50,844 nucleotides of DNA from an uncultured Oscillospiraceae bacterium (GCA_947629915.1 CANRFN010000028.1:1-50844); one strand, 5' to 3'; positions 39,591-48,950 are shown, numbered from the stretch's first letter. Program-made: numbers and translations. Notes: generated by a model not told the origin, from the sequence alone.

Positions 39591-40720
39591 CTATTCTTTG
39601 AACTGCATCATGAGTTCTCCATTCGGGATGCGTACACACCCGTTTTCATAGCTGAGAAAGCCCAGAAACACCATCCGGCTGAGAACATCGTCTCTGGATG
39701 GCAAGACGCCGTCGGGTACACCCTGCAAGCGCAGCTGCATGGGGACACGCTCCCCGGCGGTCAGCAGGAGGATGTCTTCCTGTACAGCTGCCGCATTCCA
39801 GGAGATTGCAGTTGGGACCTCCCTGGCCGGGCCGGATTCATTCCAGTATTCCCTTGCCACTCCGAACGAGAGGGAAAATAGACGGACTGGGAATTGTACA
39901 ATCGAGTGCCGTCCAGGGCGCTGTACCCATCGTACCACGCACGCAGGTCCTGGCGTGTCACATACGGATTGATGCAACGGGACTGTTACCGCTGGTAGAG
40001 GGAGTCCACTTCCTCATCGGTGAAGCCGAAGGCTTTGGAGAGAACGGGGTCAGCAGGGGTCGCGTGCTGGGAGAACAGATCGGTGACGGAAGAAACAAAG
40101 AAGACAGACATGGGCATGATGCCCGTGACATAGGCCAGCGCAATCGCAGGCACATCTTGGAACAATCCGCACAGGAAGGAGTGGTAGGCCGTGCGGTCCT
40201 CTTCAGTAGCCCAATCGCGGTAGAAGAGATAGTCCCACTCGTCCATCACCACCACAAATTGCGTGCCAACTGCATTGTAAATCTGGTTCAACGCAGCGCT
40301 GATGCCTTGCTGTTCATCAAAAGCCAAGTTCGGGTAGGCGTTGCGGAAGTCTCGAAAAAGATCAGACTTCAGCTTTGAGAGGTACAGGCCCCCATCTGTG
40401 ACGTTTTCGGCAACTTTGCTCATGTTCAGGTACAGCAGTTCATACCTTCCACAGTGCGCCATGGCAACAGGGTCTGCCCCAACAGCCAGGGAGGAAAACA
40501 GGCTCTTCTGGTCGAAGGCTCGGCCGAAGAAAGAGGCTATCATGTGAGCGTTTACGGTCTTCCCAAAGCGCCTCGGGCGTGTGGCACACAGAAACCTTGT
40601 TCTGGTGTTGATGTGGCGAATGACCTCGGGAATGATGTAAGATTTGTCTACAAATAAGTTTTCTACAGAGATGTCGGTATAATTCAACCATGGATCCTGG
40701 GGATTGAGGTATGTAAGCAA
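39591..40720 (-). pseudogene. Decayed copy of the AAA-ATPase-like/PD-(D/E)XK gene
   Basis: Aligns with the intact gene at 37478-39100. The N-terminal ~245 codons are continuous from a TTG at 40720 (after GAGGAGGG), with intact Walker A (TRPRRFGKT) and Walker B (VVVMDEWD). The frame stops at 39986-39988, just after EVDSLYQR. The following segment continues in other frames (WYDGYSALDGTRLYNSQSVYF, then SRDDVLSRMVFLGFLSYENG), and the nuclease domain is gone. The N-terminal part alone could still be made as a truncated ATPase. Confidence 0.85.
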
Positions 40721-40878
40721 TATACTGCCCTCCTCACGAGCAGAAAGAGCACTTCTTTTATTGAAGGTGTTAAAGTCTAGATCAACAAAATTGGCGAGAT
40801 ACGCGTATCTGGAATCGCCGATGGTTTGACGACCCGAAGACCATGCTTTGACCCTGTGGGCACCTCTCCACATTTACC

Positions 40879-41304
40879 CTACAGCAATGACTGCATCTCT
40901 GCGGTGAGATGCGCCAAAGTGGTCTTCTTCAGCACACCCTCCATGGCGTCCTGGGCCTCCTGCAGGTGCTGGTCCAGGACGGTGTGGACATTCCTCCCCA
41001 CGGGGCACTGGGGGTTGGGGTTCTCGTGGAAGTGGAATAGGTCCCCCTCTACGCAGTCCACCGCCTCATAGACATCATACAGCGTGATGTCTTTGGGATC
41101 CCGGATGAGCTTGGCGCCGCCGGTGCCCGAGGCCACGGAGACAAAGCCGGCGGCCTTCAGCTGCAGGAGAATCCGGCGGATGATCACGTGATTTGCATTC
41201 ACGCTGGAGGCAATGAGGGCGGACGTTACTTTCATGGAGTCCTGAAAGGAGTGAATCACCAGCAAGGTGTGTACGGCGATGGTAAAGCGGGATGTGATTT
41301 TCAT
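40879..41304 (-). CDS. Rrf2-family transcriptional regulator
   Basis: A 141-residue winged-helix regulator. The N-terminus MKITSRFTIAVHTLLVIHSF and the HTH VTSALIASSVNANHVIIRRILLQLKAAGFV, with the wing GTGGAKLIRDPKDITLYDVYEAV, are typical. Only two cysteines (CVEGDL, QCPVG) are present, not the three-Cys cluster of iron-sulfur sensors such as IscR or NsrR, so it resembles the YwnA/CymR-like group. A near-perfect inverted repeat overlaps its own start region. A relic of a second copy lies at 37274. Confidence 0.92.
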   Translation of the reverse strand: MKITSRFTIAVHTLLVIHSFQDSMKVTSALIASSVNANHVIIRRILLQLKAAGFVSVASGTGGAKLIRDPKDITLYDVYEAVDCVEGDLFHFHENPNPQCPVGRNVHTVLDQHLQEAQDAMEGVLKKTTLAHLTAEMQSLL

Positions 41305-41311
41305 GGTGTGC

Positions 41312-41335
41312 CCTGTGCCGTAGGGACGGTACAGG
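41312..41335. promoter_or_regulatory. Inverted repeat upstream of the Rrf2 gene, likely operator
   Basis: CCTGTGCCGT-AGGG-ACGGTACAGG: 10-bp arms with one mismatch, directly before the start codon at 41304. Confidence 0.6.
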
Positions 41336-41384
41336 TAACCTCCTCTCAGGGAATATGGCCTTGCAGCCCGGGGCAATCCTGGAT

Positions 41385-41795
41385 TCAGCCGGTGTATGCG
41401 TTTTCCGGAGTGTTGCGGAAGTCCTGCTTCTCCAGCCAGATCCGCTCTTCCTCCGTCTCCGGATAGTCCAGGCGCTCGATCTTGAAGATCACCGGCCGGG
41501 TGCCATCGTTGCAGCAGGCGATCATCATGCGGTCATCGTTGGTCCAGCCGTGCATGATGGAGCCACCCTGAAGTGCGGTGTACACGTATCGGCTGATGGC
41601 GTCCCATGCCTCAGAGCAGAACTTGCCGTTGAGCATGTGGTAATAGTCGTCCCGCTCCGGGGTGCGCTTGAGAAGGAAGGTGTCTCCGGGCTTGAAAAAC
41701 GGACAGGGACCGGACTTGGGGTTGGCCAGGTATTTCTCCTGGAGCTCTGGGAAGACCGTTGTCTCCAGAACAGTGATTCTGCATTCGTGGCGCAT
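41385..41795 (-). CDS. TIGR04076-family protein
   Basis: A 136-residue cytoplasmic protein that matches the TIGR04076 pattern: CRITVLETTVFPELQEKYL, then GPCPFFKPGDTFLL and FCSEAWDAISRYVYTALQGGSI. The function of this family is unknown; the conserved cysteines suggest metal or redox chemistry. It is first or second in a run of small minus-strand genes from 43789 down to 40879, although the genes have distinct ribosome sites and could be independent. Confidence 0.82.
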   Translation of the reverse strand: MRHECRITVLETTVFPELQEKYLANPKSGPCPFFKPGDTFLLKRTPERDDYYHMLNGKFCSEAWDAISRYVYTALQGGSIMHGWTNDDRMMIACCNDGTRPVIFKIERLDYPETEEERIWLEKQDFRNTPENAYTG

Positions 41796-41832
41796 AGCGG
41801 ATTGCCTCCTTGTTTGATATTGTTCGCTCCGG

Positions 41833-42408
41833 CTACTGCTCCAGCAGCCGGCCGTTGTCGTTCCACTCGCCGTACATGATGCTGGCTCTGGTGTTGTCTA
41901 CCAGCTTCTGCAGCCTGCTCTGGAACAGCATCGGCTGCCGCTTTTTGATCTGAATCGTGTCGATACGGACCCGCTGATAGAGCGGCGGGAAGTGAATAAA
42001 GGTGTCCCATACTGCGGGGTCTGCCTGCAGGGCACGCAGGATCTCCTTGTCTATCACAAAGCCGGCGTCTGTCATGTCGGGGAGAACGGCTCTGCCGGCG
42101 TCTGTCATGAGGGAGAGACGCTCCAAACGGCGGCAGCGTTCTTTGTTGAGCTCAGACCACAGGGATCCCTTTTTCCGGGGTGCCAGCTTTTGCACTGTTA
42201 TGCCGTTGTCCAGACGCTTGGTGGTGCTGTCTATCCAGCCGAAGCAGAGGGCCTCTTCCACGGCATCCACATACCAGAAGGTGCCATCGTCCACAGGCCG
42301 TCCTCGCTTCACTACCACCCAGCACTCTTTCTCGGTGTCGTGGTGCCGCTCCAGCCAGGCCCGCAGCTCATATCGGTTCTTGGCAGAGAGTACGTTTTGG
42401 GGTTCCAT
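41833..42408 (-). CDS. YdeI/OmpD-associated family protein
   Basis: A 191-residue protein of the YdeI family. Characteristic segments are ECWVVVKRG, VDAVEEALCFGWIDSTTKRLDN, KLAPRKKGSLWSELNKERCRRL, and a C-terminal YDEI-type LVDNTRASIMYGEW region. The start at 42408 follows GGAGG. Members in other bacteria have been linked to resistance to cationic peptides and bacteriocins, but the biochemical role is not clear. Confidence 0.85.
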   Translation of the reverse strand: MEPQNVLSAKNRYELRAWLERHHDTEKECWVVVKRGRPVDDGTFWYVDAVEEALCFGWIDSTTKRLDNGITVQKLAPRKKGSLWSELNKERCRRLERLSLMTDAGRAVLPDMTDAGFVIDKEILRALQADPAVWDTFIHFPPLYQRVRIDTIQIKKRQPMLFQSRLQKLVDNTRASIMYGEWNDNGRLLEQ

Positions 42409-42425
42409 TGGGTGCCTCCATTGTA

Positions 42426-42878
42426 TCATAGGGACTTCAGATAGATCAGCACCTCATGGCCCTTCCTGTTGGTATATCGGTACCCATCTGTCTCGAAACC
42501 CAAACTTTCGTGCAGAGCAAGACTGGCGGTATTATCGCAGCGGATCTGCTGCTCTGCAATCCGATAGCCCTTGTCCCTGGCGATCTCCAGGGCGAGCATC
42601 ATGGCCTTCTTGGCGTATCCGTGCCTCTGATGTGCCGGATAGACCACGGGACCGATCTCAAGGACACTGGGAGAGTGCTGATAGAGCGAGATCTGGCCCA
42701 CAATGGTCTCATCGCGGAGAATGGCAAAGACCTCGAAGTACTTGCCCTGGTAGGCGAGTTGGTTCCAATCGGCGATCATGTCCTGTATCTGTTTGATGGT
42801 CATGGTGCTGTACTGGGATTGCAGCAGAGCTTGGGCGTCTGCAGGGGTAAAGTGGCGTAGTGATACCAAGACAAGCAT
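42426..42878 (-). CDS. GNAT-family N-acetyltransferase
   Basis: A 150-residue acetyltransferase. The acetyl-CoA-binding motif A region is IGPVVYPAHQRHGYAKKAMMLAL and motif B is NTASLALHESLGFETDGYRY. The ATG at 42878 lies directly against GAGGAG, so a TTG at 42869 nine bases downstream may be the true start (leaving 147 residues). The upstream gene ends nine bases before, so the two are co-transcribed. Substrate unknown. Confidence 0.88.
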   Translation of the reverse strand: MLVLVSLRHFTPADAQALLQSQYSTMTIKQIQDMIADWNQLAYQGKYFEVFAILRDETIVGQISLYQHSPSVLEIGPVVYPAHQRHGYAKKAMMLALEIARDKGYRIAEQQIRCDNTASLALHESLGFETDGYRYTNRKGHEVLIYLKSL

Positions 42879-42886
42879 CTCCTCAG

Positions 42887-43765
42887 TTAGGTGCCTGGCT
42901 GGCCGTACACCCGGACATCTTGCAAAACAGACCGAATCACATCTTCCGGGATGCCGTTGTGATACAGCGCGGCCTTGCACTTCTCGAAGATCCGAAGGTT
43001 GTCCTCGGCCAGCTGCCGCAGACCTGCAGTGCCGAGCTCCTGGATGGCAGCGTCCACCAGGGAACTGCCGGCGAATACCCGGGTGCTGGATGCGAAGTGG
43101 CACGGCACAAAGGCGCCCATGGCTGTGATCTCGTCTATGGGAAGTGGTTCGGCGGTGGGATCGTAGATGTGGTCCATGTGGCAGTCCAGGTCGATGAAGG
43201 AGAAGCCATACTGGTCATCGTAGAAGAAATTGCTCTTGCCCAGAAAATCGATCACGAGGTCCTGCTGCAGGATGGCGCGGATGTCCCGGACAAGCTGATC
43301 GAAGTGGGCCTGGGGGATGGCGGAGACAGCGTGTGTCCGGGAGAGAATGTACTCTACGGGGTCCGCATCGCTCTTCAGGTACACATTGGCGCAGCGCTGA
43401 GCCCAGAAGAGGTACTTGCAGATGACCGCGTCGTCGTAGAGCTCGGAACCTCTGGCCCGAGGTTCGATGAGGTACCCGGTGCCCTCTCTGGACTCGGCAT
43501 CACAGACATAGCCCAGGATGGGGACCACATGGACGCCATCATCTTTGAGCCTGGCCAGCCGCTGGATGACATCGTCCAGGTAGGCGAGGTCATCGTCCGG
43601 GAAGACCACATTCCGCACCTTCATCCGGCTGGAGGAGAGGACGGCGTAGTCTTCGAAGAGGTACGCCTGCCGATCAATGCCCCGTTTGGCGGGCTGCAGT
43701 TCCGGGACGCGGGAGAGCAGAGCATGTGCCGTCTCCGGGTTGATATAGGGGAACTTCTCGATCAT
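42887..43765 (-). CDS. Protein-kinase-fold protein next to Fic
   Basis: A 292-residue protein with features of a kinase/phosphotransferase fold. A basic patch after GIDRQAYLFEDYAVLSSSRMKV could hold the ATP-binding Lys. DFLGKSNFFY (~173-182) resembles a catalytic loop with Asp173, Lys177 and Asn179, followed by FSFIDLD (188-194) in the place of the metal-binding DFG. The start at 43765 follows GGAGGTG. It ends nine bases before the GNAT start and begins 23 bp after the Fic stop. Its function is unknown; a kinase-like partner of Fic or an antibiotic-kinase relative are both possible. Confidence 0.6.
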   Translation of the reverse strand: MIEKFPYINPETAHALLSRVPELQPAKRGIDRQAYLFEDYAVLSSSRMKVRNVVFPDDDLAYLDDVIQRLARLKDDGVHVVPILGYVCDAESREGTGYLIEPRARGSELYDDAVICKYLFWAQRCANVYLKSDADPVEYILSRTHAVSAIPQAHFDQLVRDIRAILQQDLVIDFLGKSNFFYDDQYGFSFIDLDCHMDHIYDPTAEPLPIDEITAMGAFVPCHFASSTRVFAGSSLVDAAIQELGTAGLRQLAEDNLRIFEKCKAALYHNGIPEDVIRSVLQDVRVYGQPGT

Positions 43766-43788
43766 GGGCGCACCTCCAATCTGCATGG

Positions 43789-44646
43789 TTACGGGGTGTA
43801 CTGTGCCGCTTCCCGGAAAAAGGCGGCATCGTAGGCGATGGGCTCCTCCGAGATGGCATTCAGGAGAAGCTTCTCCAGGTGCTCGTACTCGGAGTACTGG
43901 TCCAGGCAGGCCATCACAAAGGTGTCCCGGGCGAAGTGAGAGCAGTCGTATATGACCTCCTGGTCCATGTGGTACCCGTAGTGCTCCACAAAGAAGGTGA
44001 GCAGGAGAAAGACGGAGCGGGTGTTCCCCTCGCGGAAGGGGTGTACTCGCCAGACCTTGGGGAACTGCCTAGCCAGGTGGTGGACAAACTCCTCCCGGGA
44101 GAGGGTTTCCCAGGGGACCTTCTGCAGATCCCGAAAGGCCAGCTTCAGGTCTTGTGGGATGTCCTCGTCGTTGCTGTACCACACGGACTGCCCGGCCAAA
44201 ACCCGCTCCCGCTTGATCATGTTGATGACCCGCGGCTTGCCGGCCCATTCGTAGACGTCTCCAAAGAGAGTCTGGTGGATCTGAAAGAGCCCCGCCGGGG
44301 AGAAGTCCGCAAAACCGGCTTCATAGAGGCCGGCCATGTTCAGCCGAGACAACTCCGCCTCCGCCAGGTCCAGGGCATCCTCCTCCCGGATGCCCAGCAG
44401 GTTGCGCAGGACCGGGATGTCCTCATAGAGATATGGGTCTCGGCGGCCTTTGTTCCAGCTGGGATCCGCGGGACGCCTGTGGTGCTCCAGAAGGGCGGCC
44501 TTTGCGGCATCGAAGGAGAGCTCTCCCAGGGCCCACTTGGCGGTGAGGGCCTTGGCGTAGTCTGTTGGCGGCACGCCCTCGATGGCGTTGATGGCGTCTG
44601 CAGTGCGTACGGCTGCAACGCATTTATTCTGCTGGGCGTCTGGCAA
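43789..44646 (-). CDS. Fic-family AMP-transferase with VbhA-like N-terminal domain
   Basis: A 285-residue Fic protein. The active-site motif is HPFREGNTRS (202-211). The N-terminal ~50 residues (DAINAIEGVPPTDYAKALTAKWALGELSFDAAK) look like the VbhA antitoxin domain fused in cis. In VbhA the inhibitory motif is S/T-x-x-x-E-G; here the Glu-Gly is present (IEG) but the S/T position is not conserved. TTG at 44646 is the likely start, with GGAGG eight bases before; the GTG at 44655 overlaps that site. Fic toxins transfer AMP to target proteins such as gyrase; the target here is unknown. Confidence 0.88.
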   Translation of the reverse strand: MPDAQQNKCVAAVRTADAINAIEGVPPTDYAKALTAKWALGELSFDAAKAALLEHHRRPADPSWNKGRRDPYLYEDIPVLRNLLGIREEDALDLAEAELSRLNMAGLYEAGFADFSPAGLFQIHQTLFGDVYEWAGKPRVINMIKRERVLAGQSVWYSNDEDIPQDLKLAFRDLQKVPWETLSREEFVHHLARQFPKVWRVHPFREGNTRSVFLLLTFFVEHYGYHMDQEVIYDCSHFARDTFVMACLDQYSEYEHLEKLLLNAISEEPIAYDAAFFREAAQYTP

Positions 44647-44712
44647 GATTGGCACCTCCTGTTTCGGCGTTTCATGTCAGCATTCATCGTTGCATACGAC
44701 AGATACGGGAGA

Positions 44713-45201
44713 TTAGATGTTGTCTGGTGGATTGAGCTCTTTTCTCATAATGACAAAGTCATCTCGCTTTTCTGTCATGACAAAACCCGCTTTTTCGTAC
44801 AAACGAACAGGCCCCGTGCAATCCCATTCGTATCTCTCTTCCCGAAGGACAGGAAAACTCTCGATGGCCAAATACTGGTTGGCTTTTGCATCACTGATCA
44901 CTCTGTCCAAGAGAGCGGTTGCGATGCCTTGCCCTCGAAAATTGGGGGCGATCTCAAAACAGACCACTGCGATTTCACGATTGGGGATATCGGAATGAAA
45001 ATGAGATCCGCCGCAAGAATCGATTGGAAAATTGGCCTTGTTGTTTGCGTTGCACCAGCCAATTGCTGCTCCATTCCCATATGCCAAATAGCCCCGCAGT
45101 GCACCTGATGCAATTTGCTATTCTGCAATTTCTCTTGATATCTTCCCAAAACCAGCTGCATCAACCTGATTGAATTTCGTCTGGTGTTCAGCCTTGGTCA
45201 T
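44713..45201 (-). pseudogene. GNAT-family acetyltransferase disrupted by a nonsense codon
   Basis: The C-terminal ~125 residues are a good GNAT domain (AIGWCNANNKANFP, IAPNFRGQGIATALLDRVISDAK, GPVRLYEKAGFV). Upstream, the same frame runs QIASGALRGYLAYGNG and then meets TAG at 45118-45120. Before it lies MTKAEHQTKFNQVDAAGFGKISREIAE from an ATG at 45201. The parts join naturally, so one stop codon separates them. The remaining internal ATG at 45087 lacks a ribosome site. Confidence 0.8.
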
Positions 45202-45336
45202 CTGATAGATTTAGCAATAGCATCGGTAAGGGGAATTGTCTGTAAATGCCCGGTTTTCGAAAAATCAAAGAAATCACTGGAAAGTTGCGGGGTCAGTGGT
45301 TTGATTGTAAGATTTATAATCGTCAATCCCCCTTAC

Positions 45337-45365
45337 CCCATGGGAGAGCAGAACGCTCCCATGGG
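45337..45365. terminator. Terminator-like hairpin after the GH51 gene
   Basis: Perfect 10-bp stem CCCATGGGAG / CTCCCATGGG with a 9-base loop. The U-tract is weak. Confidence 0.5.
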
Positions 45366-45381
45366 TTCCCTTGTCTGTCTG

Positions 45382-47826
45382 TCAGGCTTTCTGCAGCTTG
45401 AGTACCGTCACGGAGCAGGCGGGCACCGTGTGGGTGAACGCCTTGCCGGCGCTAGTGCAGGAGACCGTGCGGGGCACTACTGTTTCCGGCTCTACCAGGG
45501 TGTTCTTGGCTGCGGGATCCCCGGAGAGGACGGAGGCGGTGTATGCGGGCGCCACATCGCAGTCCAGGGTGATCTGGATCTCGTTCTCGCAATCTGCGAT
45601 GTTCACGATCTTGATGAGGACGCTGTCCCCGTCTGCGGTGACCACAGACTGGATGCTGTCGTAATGGGGGAGCTCGGCGGTGAGGATGGGGGTGCCGTCC
45701 AGCACGCAGATGATCCTCTTGCCGTCTGCGGTGATCTGCATGGTGTGATACTGGCCTGCCACTACGGACACCTCTGCCTCCGTCAACACCTGGCGGTGAT
45801 GCCCGCCGCCGGCGGTGAGCTGGGTCTTGCCGTCTGTGCCGATGGTCCACCGGACGGGCTGCACGGAGAAGATGTTGTACGGGCTGTCTGCGCTGTTGTG
45901 GGCGCTGCCGTACGGGGCGGTGAACAGGCCAACGCCAAGCTCATGCTGTCCGTCTGCGTATACCTCCACCTCGAAGCTGCCGCTCCGGGAGGTCTCATCG
46001 TCACCCATCACGATCATCACGGCGTGGGTCATGCCGAAGCGCTCAGCCCGCTCGGGGTTCTCGTCCTTGATGTCCGGCGCGGTGGTGTATACGCCGTCTT
46101 CACAGCCGGAGATGCAGCCATACAGCTCATGGTTCGGGGCCACGGGACTGCCGTTCCACTTGGGGTTCTTGAAGGGCACGCCGGCATCGCCCAGCATGCA
46201 CGCGCCGCCCTTGAGATAGGGTGCATAGACCGGCGGACAGGTCTGCCGGCTCTCCAGGACCGCCTTGCCCCGGTTGGCGGCGAAGAGCTGCTGTACGTAG
46301 TATGAGGGGATGCAGTAGTTGTCCAGTCCATCGAAGACGATGAGGTTGGGCTCCCAGGCGGCGTAGCGGACGTTCTCAAAGAGCGGGGCATAGGAGGCCA
46401 GCTTTACGATGTCCTGGTTCCGCTCCAGGCCGATGAGGAACATGGCCTCGCCCACGGCGGCATACAGCGTGCGGATGTTGCCGGCCACTACCGCGTACTC
46501 GCCCACGAAGATGCCGGGGCCCTGTCTGTCGTAGGAGTCGTAGAAATGGGCGTTCTCTGCGAACCACTCCACACGGTTGTAGAAGTGCTCATCGGCGATG
46601 TCCAGGGGGAGGCCGGACTTCTCCACATGGGTGTTGGCCACGATGATGAGCTCCGGGTACTTTGCGGTGATGGCATCGTAGAAGATCTTGTAGCGGCGGT
46701 CGTACTCGGGGCCATTGTTCTCGTTGCCGATCTCCAGGTATTTCAGCTGGAAGGGAGCCGGATGCCCCATCTTGGCCCGCAGAGCACCCCGCTTGGTATC
46801 CGAACCGCCCAGGGCGTATTCCAAAGCGCACATGGCATCGTCCAGGTACTCCTGGATCTCATTGTCGTCCATCAGGATGCAGCGCCTGGCCTGGCAGGTC
46901 ATCCCGCAGTTACAGACGTAGAGGGCGTCTGTGCCCATGTCCTCACAGAGCTGCAGGTACTCGTGGAAGCCCAGACCCTCGGTGGAGTGGTAGCCCCAGA
47001 GGTTGTATACGCCGGGCCGCTCCCACACATCCCCCACCATCCGCTGGAACCGCTGGGCGGTGGACTTGGAGAAGCCCTCCACGATGCAGCCACCGGGGAA
47101 GCGCATGAAGGCCGGGTGCAGTCCCTCCAGCTTCTCGCAGAGGTCTTTCCGCAGCCCGTGGCCGTGATAGGACTCCGTGGGCATCAGGGAGATGAAACCG
47201 AACTTCACCTGGCCGCCGTTGGGGGCGGCGATCACCAGCTGCGCGGTCTTAGAGGTGCCGGCGGGGATCAGGGTGAGGTCGTAGCGGACATAGCCCCGGG
47301 TGCGGACGCCCAGGTACTTGGAGGCGAGGGTCTGTCCACCCGCCTGGAGGGAAAAGACCAGATCGATGCTCTCCTCTGCCTTGGCAAAGAAGTACAGGTG
47401 GTATGCCTCGCCTGCCCGCACGGGGACGCCGCAGAAGCCGATGTTGGATACCGTGCCGCCGGGCTGGAAGGACACAGTCAGTGCCGCCTTCCGGTTGGAG
47501 TTCAGGGTGTCCGTCTGGTCCAGGGACATCTCGGCGTTCTCGGCGTACCAGGCGGGGATGTCCGTCTGGGGGAGCTCCTTCCGCCAGCGGGGAAGTCCCT
47601 CGCCATAGCCGATCTCATACTCCCAACCGGTCTGGTTCTTCACGTTCTCCCCATAGGGGATGAGGTCGTCCGGCAGAAGGGAGTCGTCAAAGGCGCGGTT
47701 GCGGAGAAGCTCCGGATACAGGCCGCCGTCTCCGGAGCGGTTGATGTCTTCAAAGAACAGGCCATACAGGCTGTCTGAGACCGGAAACTTTACGCTGCCG
47801 GTCTGCACTTGAATTGTGCTCGTCAT
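45382..47826 (-). CDS. Alpha-L-arabinofuranosidase, GH51
   Basis: An 814-residue enzyme without a signal peptide. The GH51 signatures are YGLFFEDINRSGDGGLYPELLRNRAF at the N-terminus, RFPGGCIVEGF, and the acid/base segment YLEIGNENNGPEY (Glu ~367) and nucleophile segment FVGEYAVVAG (Glu ~442). The C-terminal ~250 residues add a beta-sandwich domain. The start at 47826 follows GAGGAG. It removes arabinose from arabinoxylan or arabinan fragments. It is downstream of an esterase gene in the same direction, 86 bp apart, which fits trimming of decorated hemicellulose oligosaccharides. Confidence 0.95.
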   Translation of the reverse strand: MTSTIQVQTGSVKFPVSDSLYGLFFEDINRSGDGGLYPELLRNRAFDDSLLPDDLIPYGENVKNQTGWEYEIGYGEGLPRWRKELPQTDIPAWYAENAEMSLDQTDTLNSNRKAALTVSFQPGGTVSNIGFCGVPVRAGEAYHLYFFAKAEESIDLVFSLQAGGQTLASKYLGVRTRGYVRYDLTLIPAGTSKTAQLVIAAPNGGQVKFGFISLMPTESYHGHGLRKDLCEKLEGLHPAFMRFPGGCIVEGFSKSTAQRFQRMVGDVWERPGVYNLWGYHSTEGLGFHEYLQLCEDMGTDALYVCNCGMTCQARRCILMDDNEIQEYLDDAMCALEYALGGSDTKRGALRAKMGHPAPFQLKYLEIGNENNGPEYDRRYKIFYDAITAKYPELIIVANTHVEKSGLPLDIADEHFYNRVEWFAENAHFYDSYDRQGPGIFVGEYAVVAGNIRTLYAAVGEAMFLIGLERNQDIVKLASYAPLFENVRYAAWEPNLIVFDGLDNYCIPSYYVQQLFAANRGKAVLESRQTCPPVYAPYLKGGACMLGDAGVPFKNPKWNGSPVAPNHELYGCISGCEDGVYTTAPDIKDENPERAERFGMTHAVMIVMGDDETSRSGSFEVEVYADGQHELGVGLFTAPYGSAHNSADSPYNIFSVQPVRWTIGTDGKTQLTAGGGHHRQVLTEAEVSVVAGQYHTMQITADGKRIICVLDGTPILTAELPHYDSIQSVVTADGDSVLIKIVNIADCENEIQITLDCDVAPAYTASVLSGDPAAKNTLVEPETVVPRTVSCTSAGKAFTHTVPACSVTVLKLQKA

Positions 47827-47844
47827 TTGGAACTCTCCTCGATT

Positions 47845-47891
47845 CACGTTTTGCAGCGGGTGATGCGGTGTTTTCGCACGTTTTGCAGCGG
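47845..47891. repeat. 15-bp direct repeat between esterase and GH51 genes
   Basis: CACGTTTTGCAGCGG occurs at 47845-47859 and again at 47877-47891, period 32. Meaning unknown; it lies in the operon spacer. Confidence 0.75.
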
Positions 47892-47912
47892 TGTGATACG
47901 ATCTGCGCCTCG

Positions 47913-48950
47913 CTATCGGTTTCTCGCGTACAGGTTTTGCAGGAACGCGTCCGCCAGCGGCACCCACATCTGAAAGTTGGGGTATTTCACATAGCCGTCC
48001 AGCAGCGCCATGCCAGCCTGGCCATGGGGAACGCCGGCAAAGGTGTGTACCTCCACCTCCACGCCGTGGGCCAGAAGGTCCGGATAGACGTAGTTCAGGT
48101 TGTCCAAAGCGGCGTCCTCCCGCCCTACGGCATAGAAAGTGGGCGGATAGACCACGTCTGTGTAATCAAAGGGGGCGTTCCGGAACCGGGGACCATAGAT
48201 GCAGAGAAAGGCGTCCGGCGTGGCATCGATCTCGTCCAGGGCGTCTGGGCTGTAGTCTGGGAAGGCGGCCTGCACGGTCTGCTTTCCGGAGAAGAACTGG
48301 ATCAGTCCCTCACAGGTGAGCCCGCCGTTGGAGAAGCCCGCAAAGGCGACCTGATCTGGCCGGATGCGATACTTGGCGGCATCACGGCGCACGATCCGCA
48401 CCATCCGGGCGGCATCTGCACCGGCCTCTTTGGAGGTCCAGGGATTCCTGTTGGTGCGGTTCAGGAGGATGAAGCACTGATAGCCCAGGGCGAGGAAATC
48501 CCGGGCGCTGCCGTACGCCTCCGCCACCACAGCCTCCGCGTGGTCCCCGCCGGCACAGAGGATCACCGCCCCCTTCGGCTCCACATGGTCCGGCACCAGC
48601 ATAGGGAAGAAGTACGGCTGAAAGTCGGGGTCATGGTGATAGCGGCAATCGGTGTTGTCTGTGTACACCGTTTCCACCGGCATGTTGCCGTCCCAGAGGT
48701 AGGTTCTTGAGACAGGGTTGGGGACCGTCTGAATCCCGTCCAGCAGGCGCTCGAACGCTGCGATCTTGGCCTTTGTCTCCTCCAGGTCCGCTCTGGGGGT
48801 GTTGATCTCCCAGGTGAGCCGCACCAGAGCTGCCACCTGGTCCATGGGGTAGTTGAGGCAGTCCTCGAAGATGGGGACAGCCCGCTTTTTCACAGGGCCG
48901 AACCGCTTCCATATGGCGGCACGTTGTTCCCGTTCCGTCTGTTCCGACAT
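47913..48950 (-). CDS. Alpha/beta-hydrolase esterase
   Basis: A 345-residue cytoplasmic alpha/beta hydrolase. The nucleophile elbow is FAGFSNGGL (G-x-S-x-G), and the catalytic His is probably in FAGVPHGQAG near the C-terminus; the acid is likely in YAVGREDAALD. The preceding GGDHAEAVV resembles the oxyanion-hole region. The start at 48950 follows AAGGAGG. As first gene of an operon with GH51 it probably deacetylates hemicellulose oligosaccharides, although the substrate is inferred only from context. Confidence 0.85.
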   Translation of the reverse strand: MSEQTEREQRAAIWKRFGPVKKRAVPIFEDCLNYPMDQVAALVRLTWEINTPRADLEETKAKIAAFERLLDGIQTVPNPVSRTYLWDGNMPVETVYTDNTDCRYHHDPDFQPYFFPMLVPDHVEPKGAVILCAGGDHAEAVVAEAYGSARDFLALGYQCFILLNRTNRNPWTSKEAGADAARMVRIVRRDAAKYRIRPDQVAFAGFSNGGLTCEGLIQFFSGKQTVQAAFPDYSPDALDEIDATPDAFLCIYGPRFRNAPFDYTDVVYPPTFYAVGREDAALDNLNYVYPDLLAHGVEVEVHTFAGVPHGQAGMALLDGYVKYPNFQMWVPLADAFLQNLYARNR

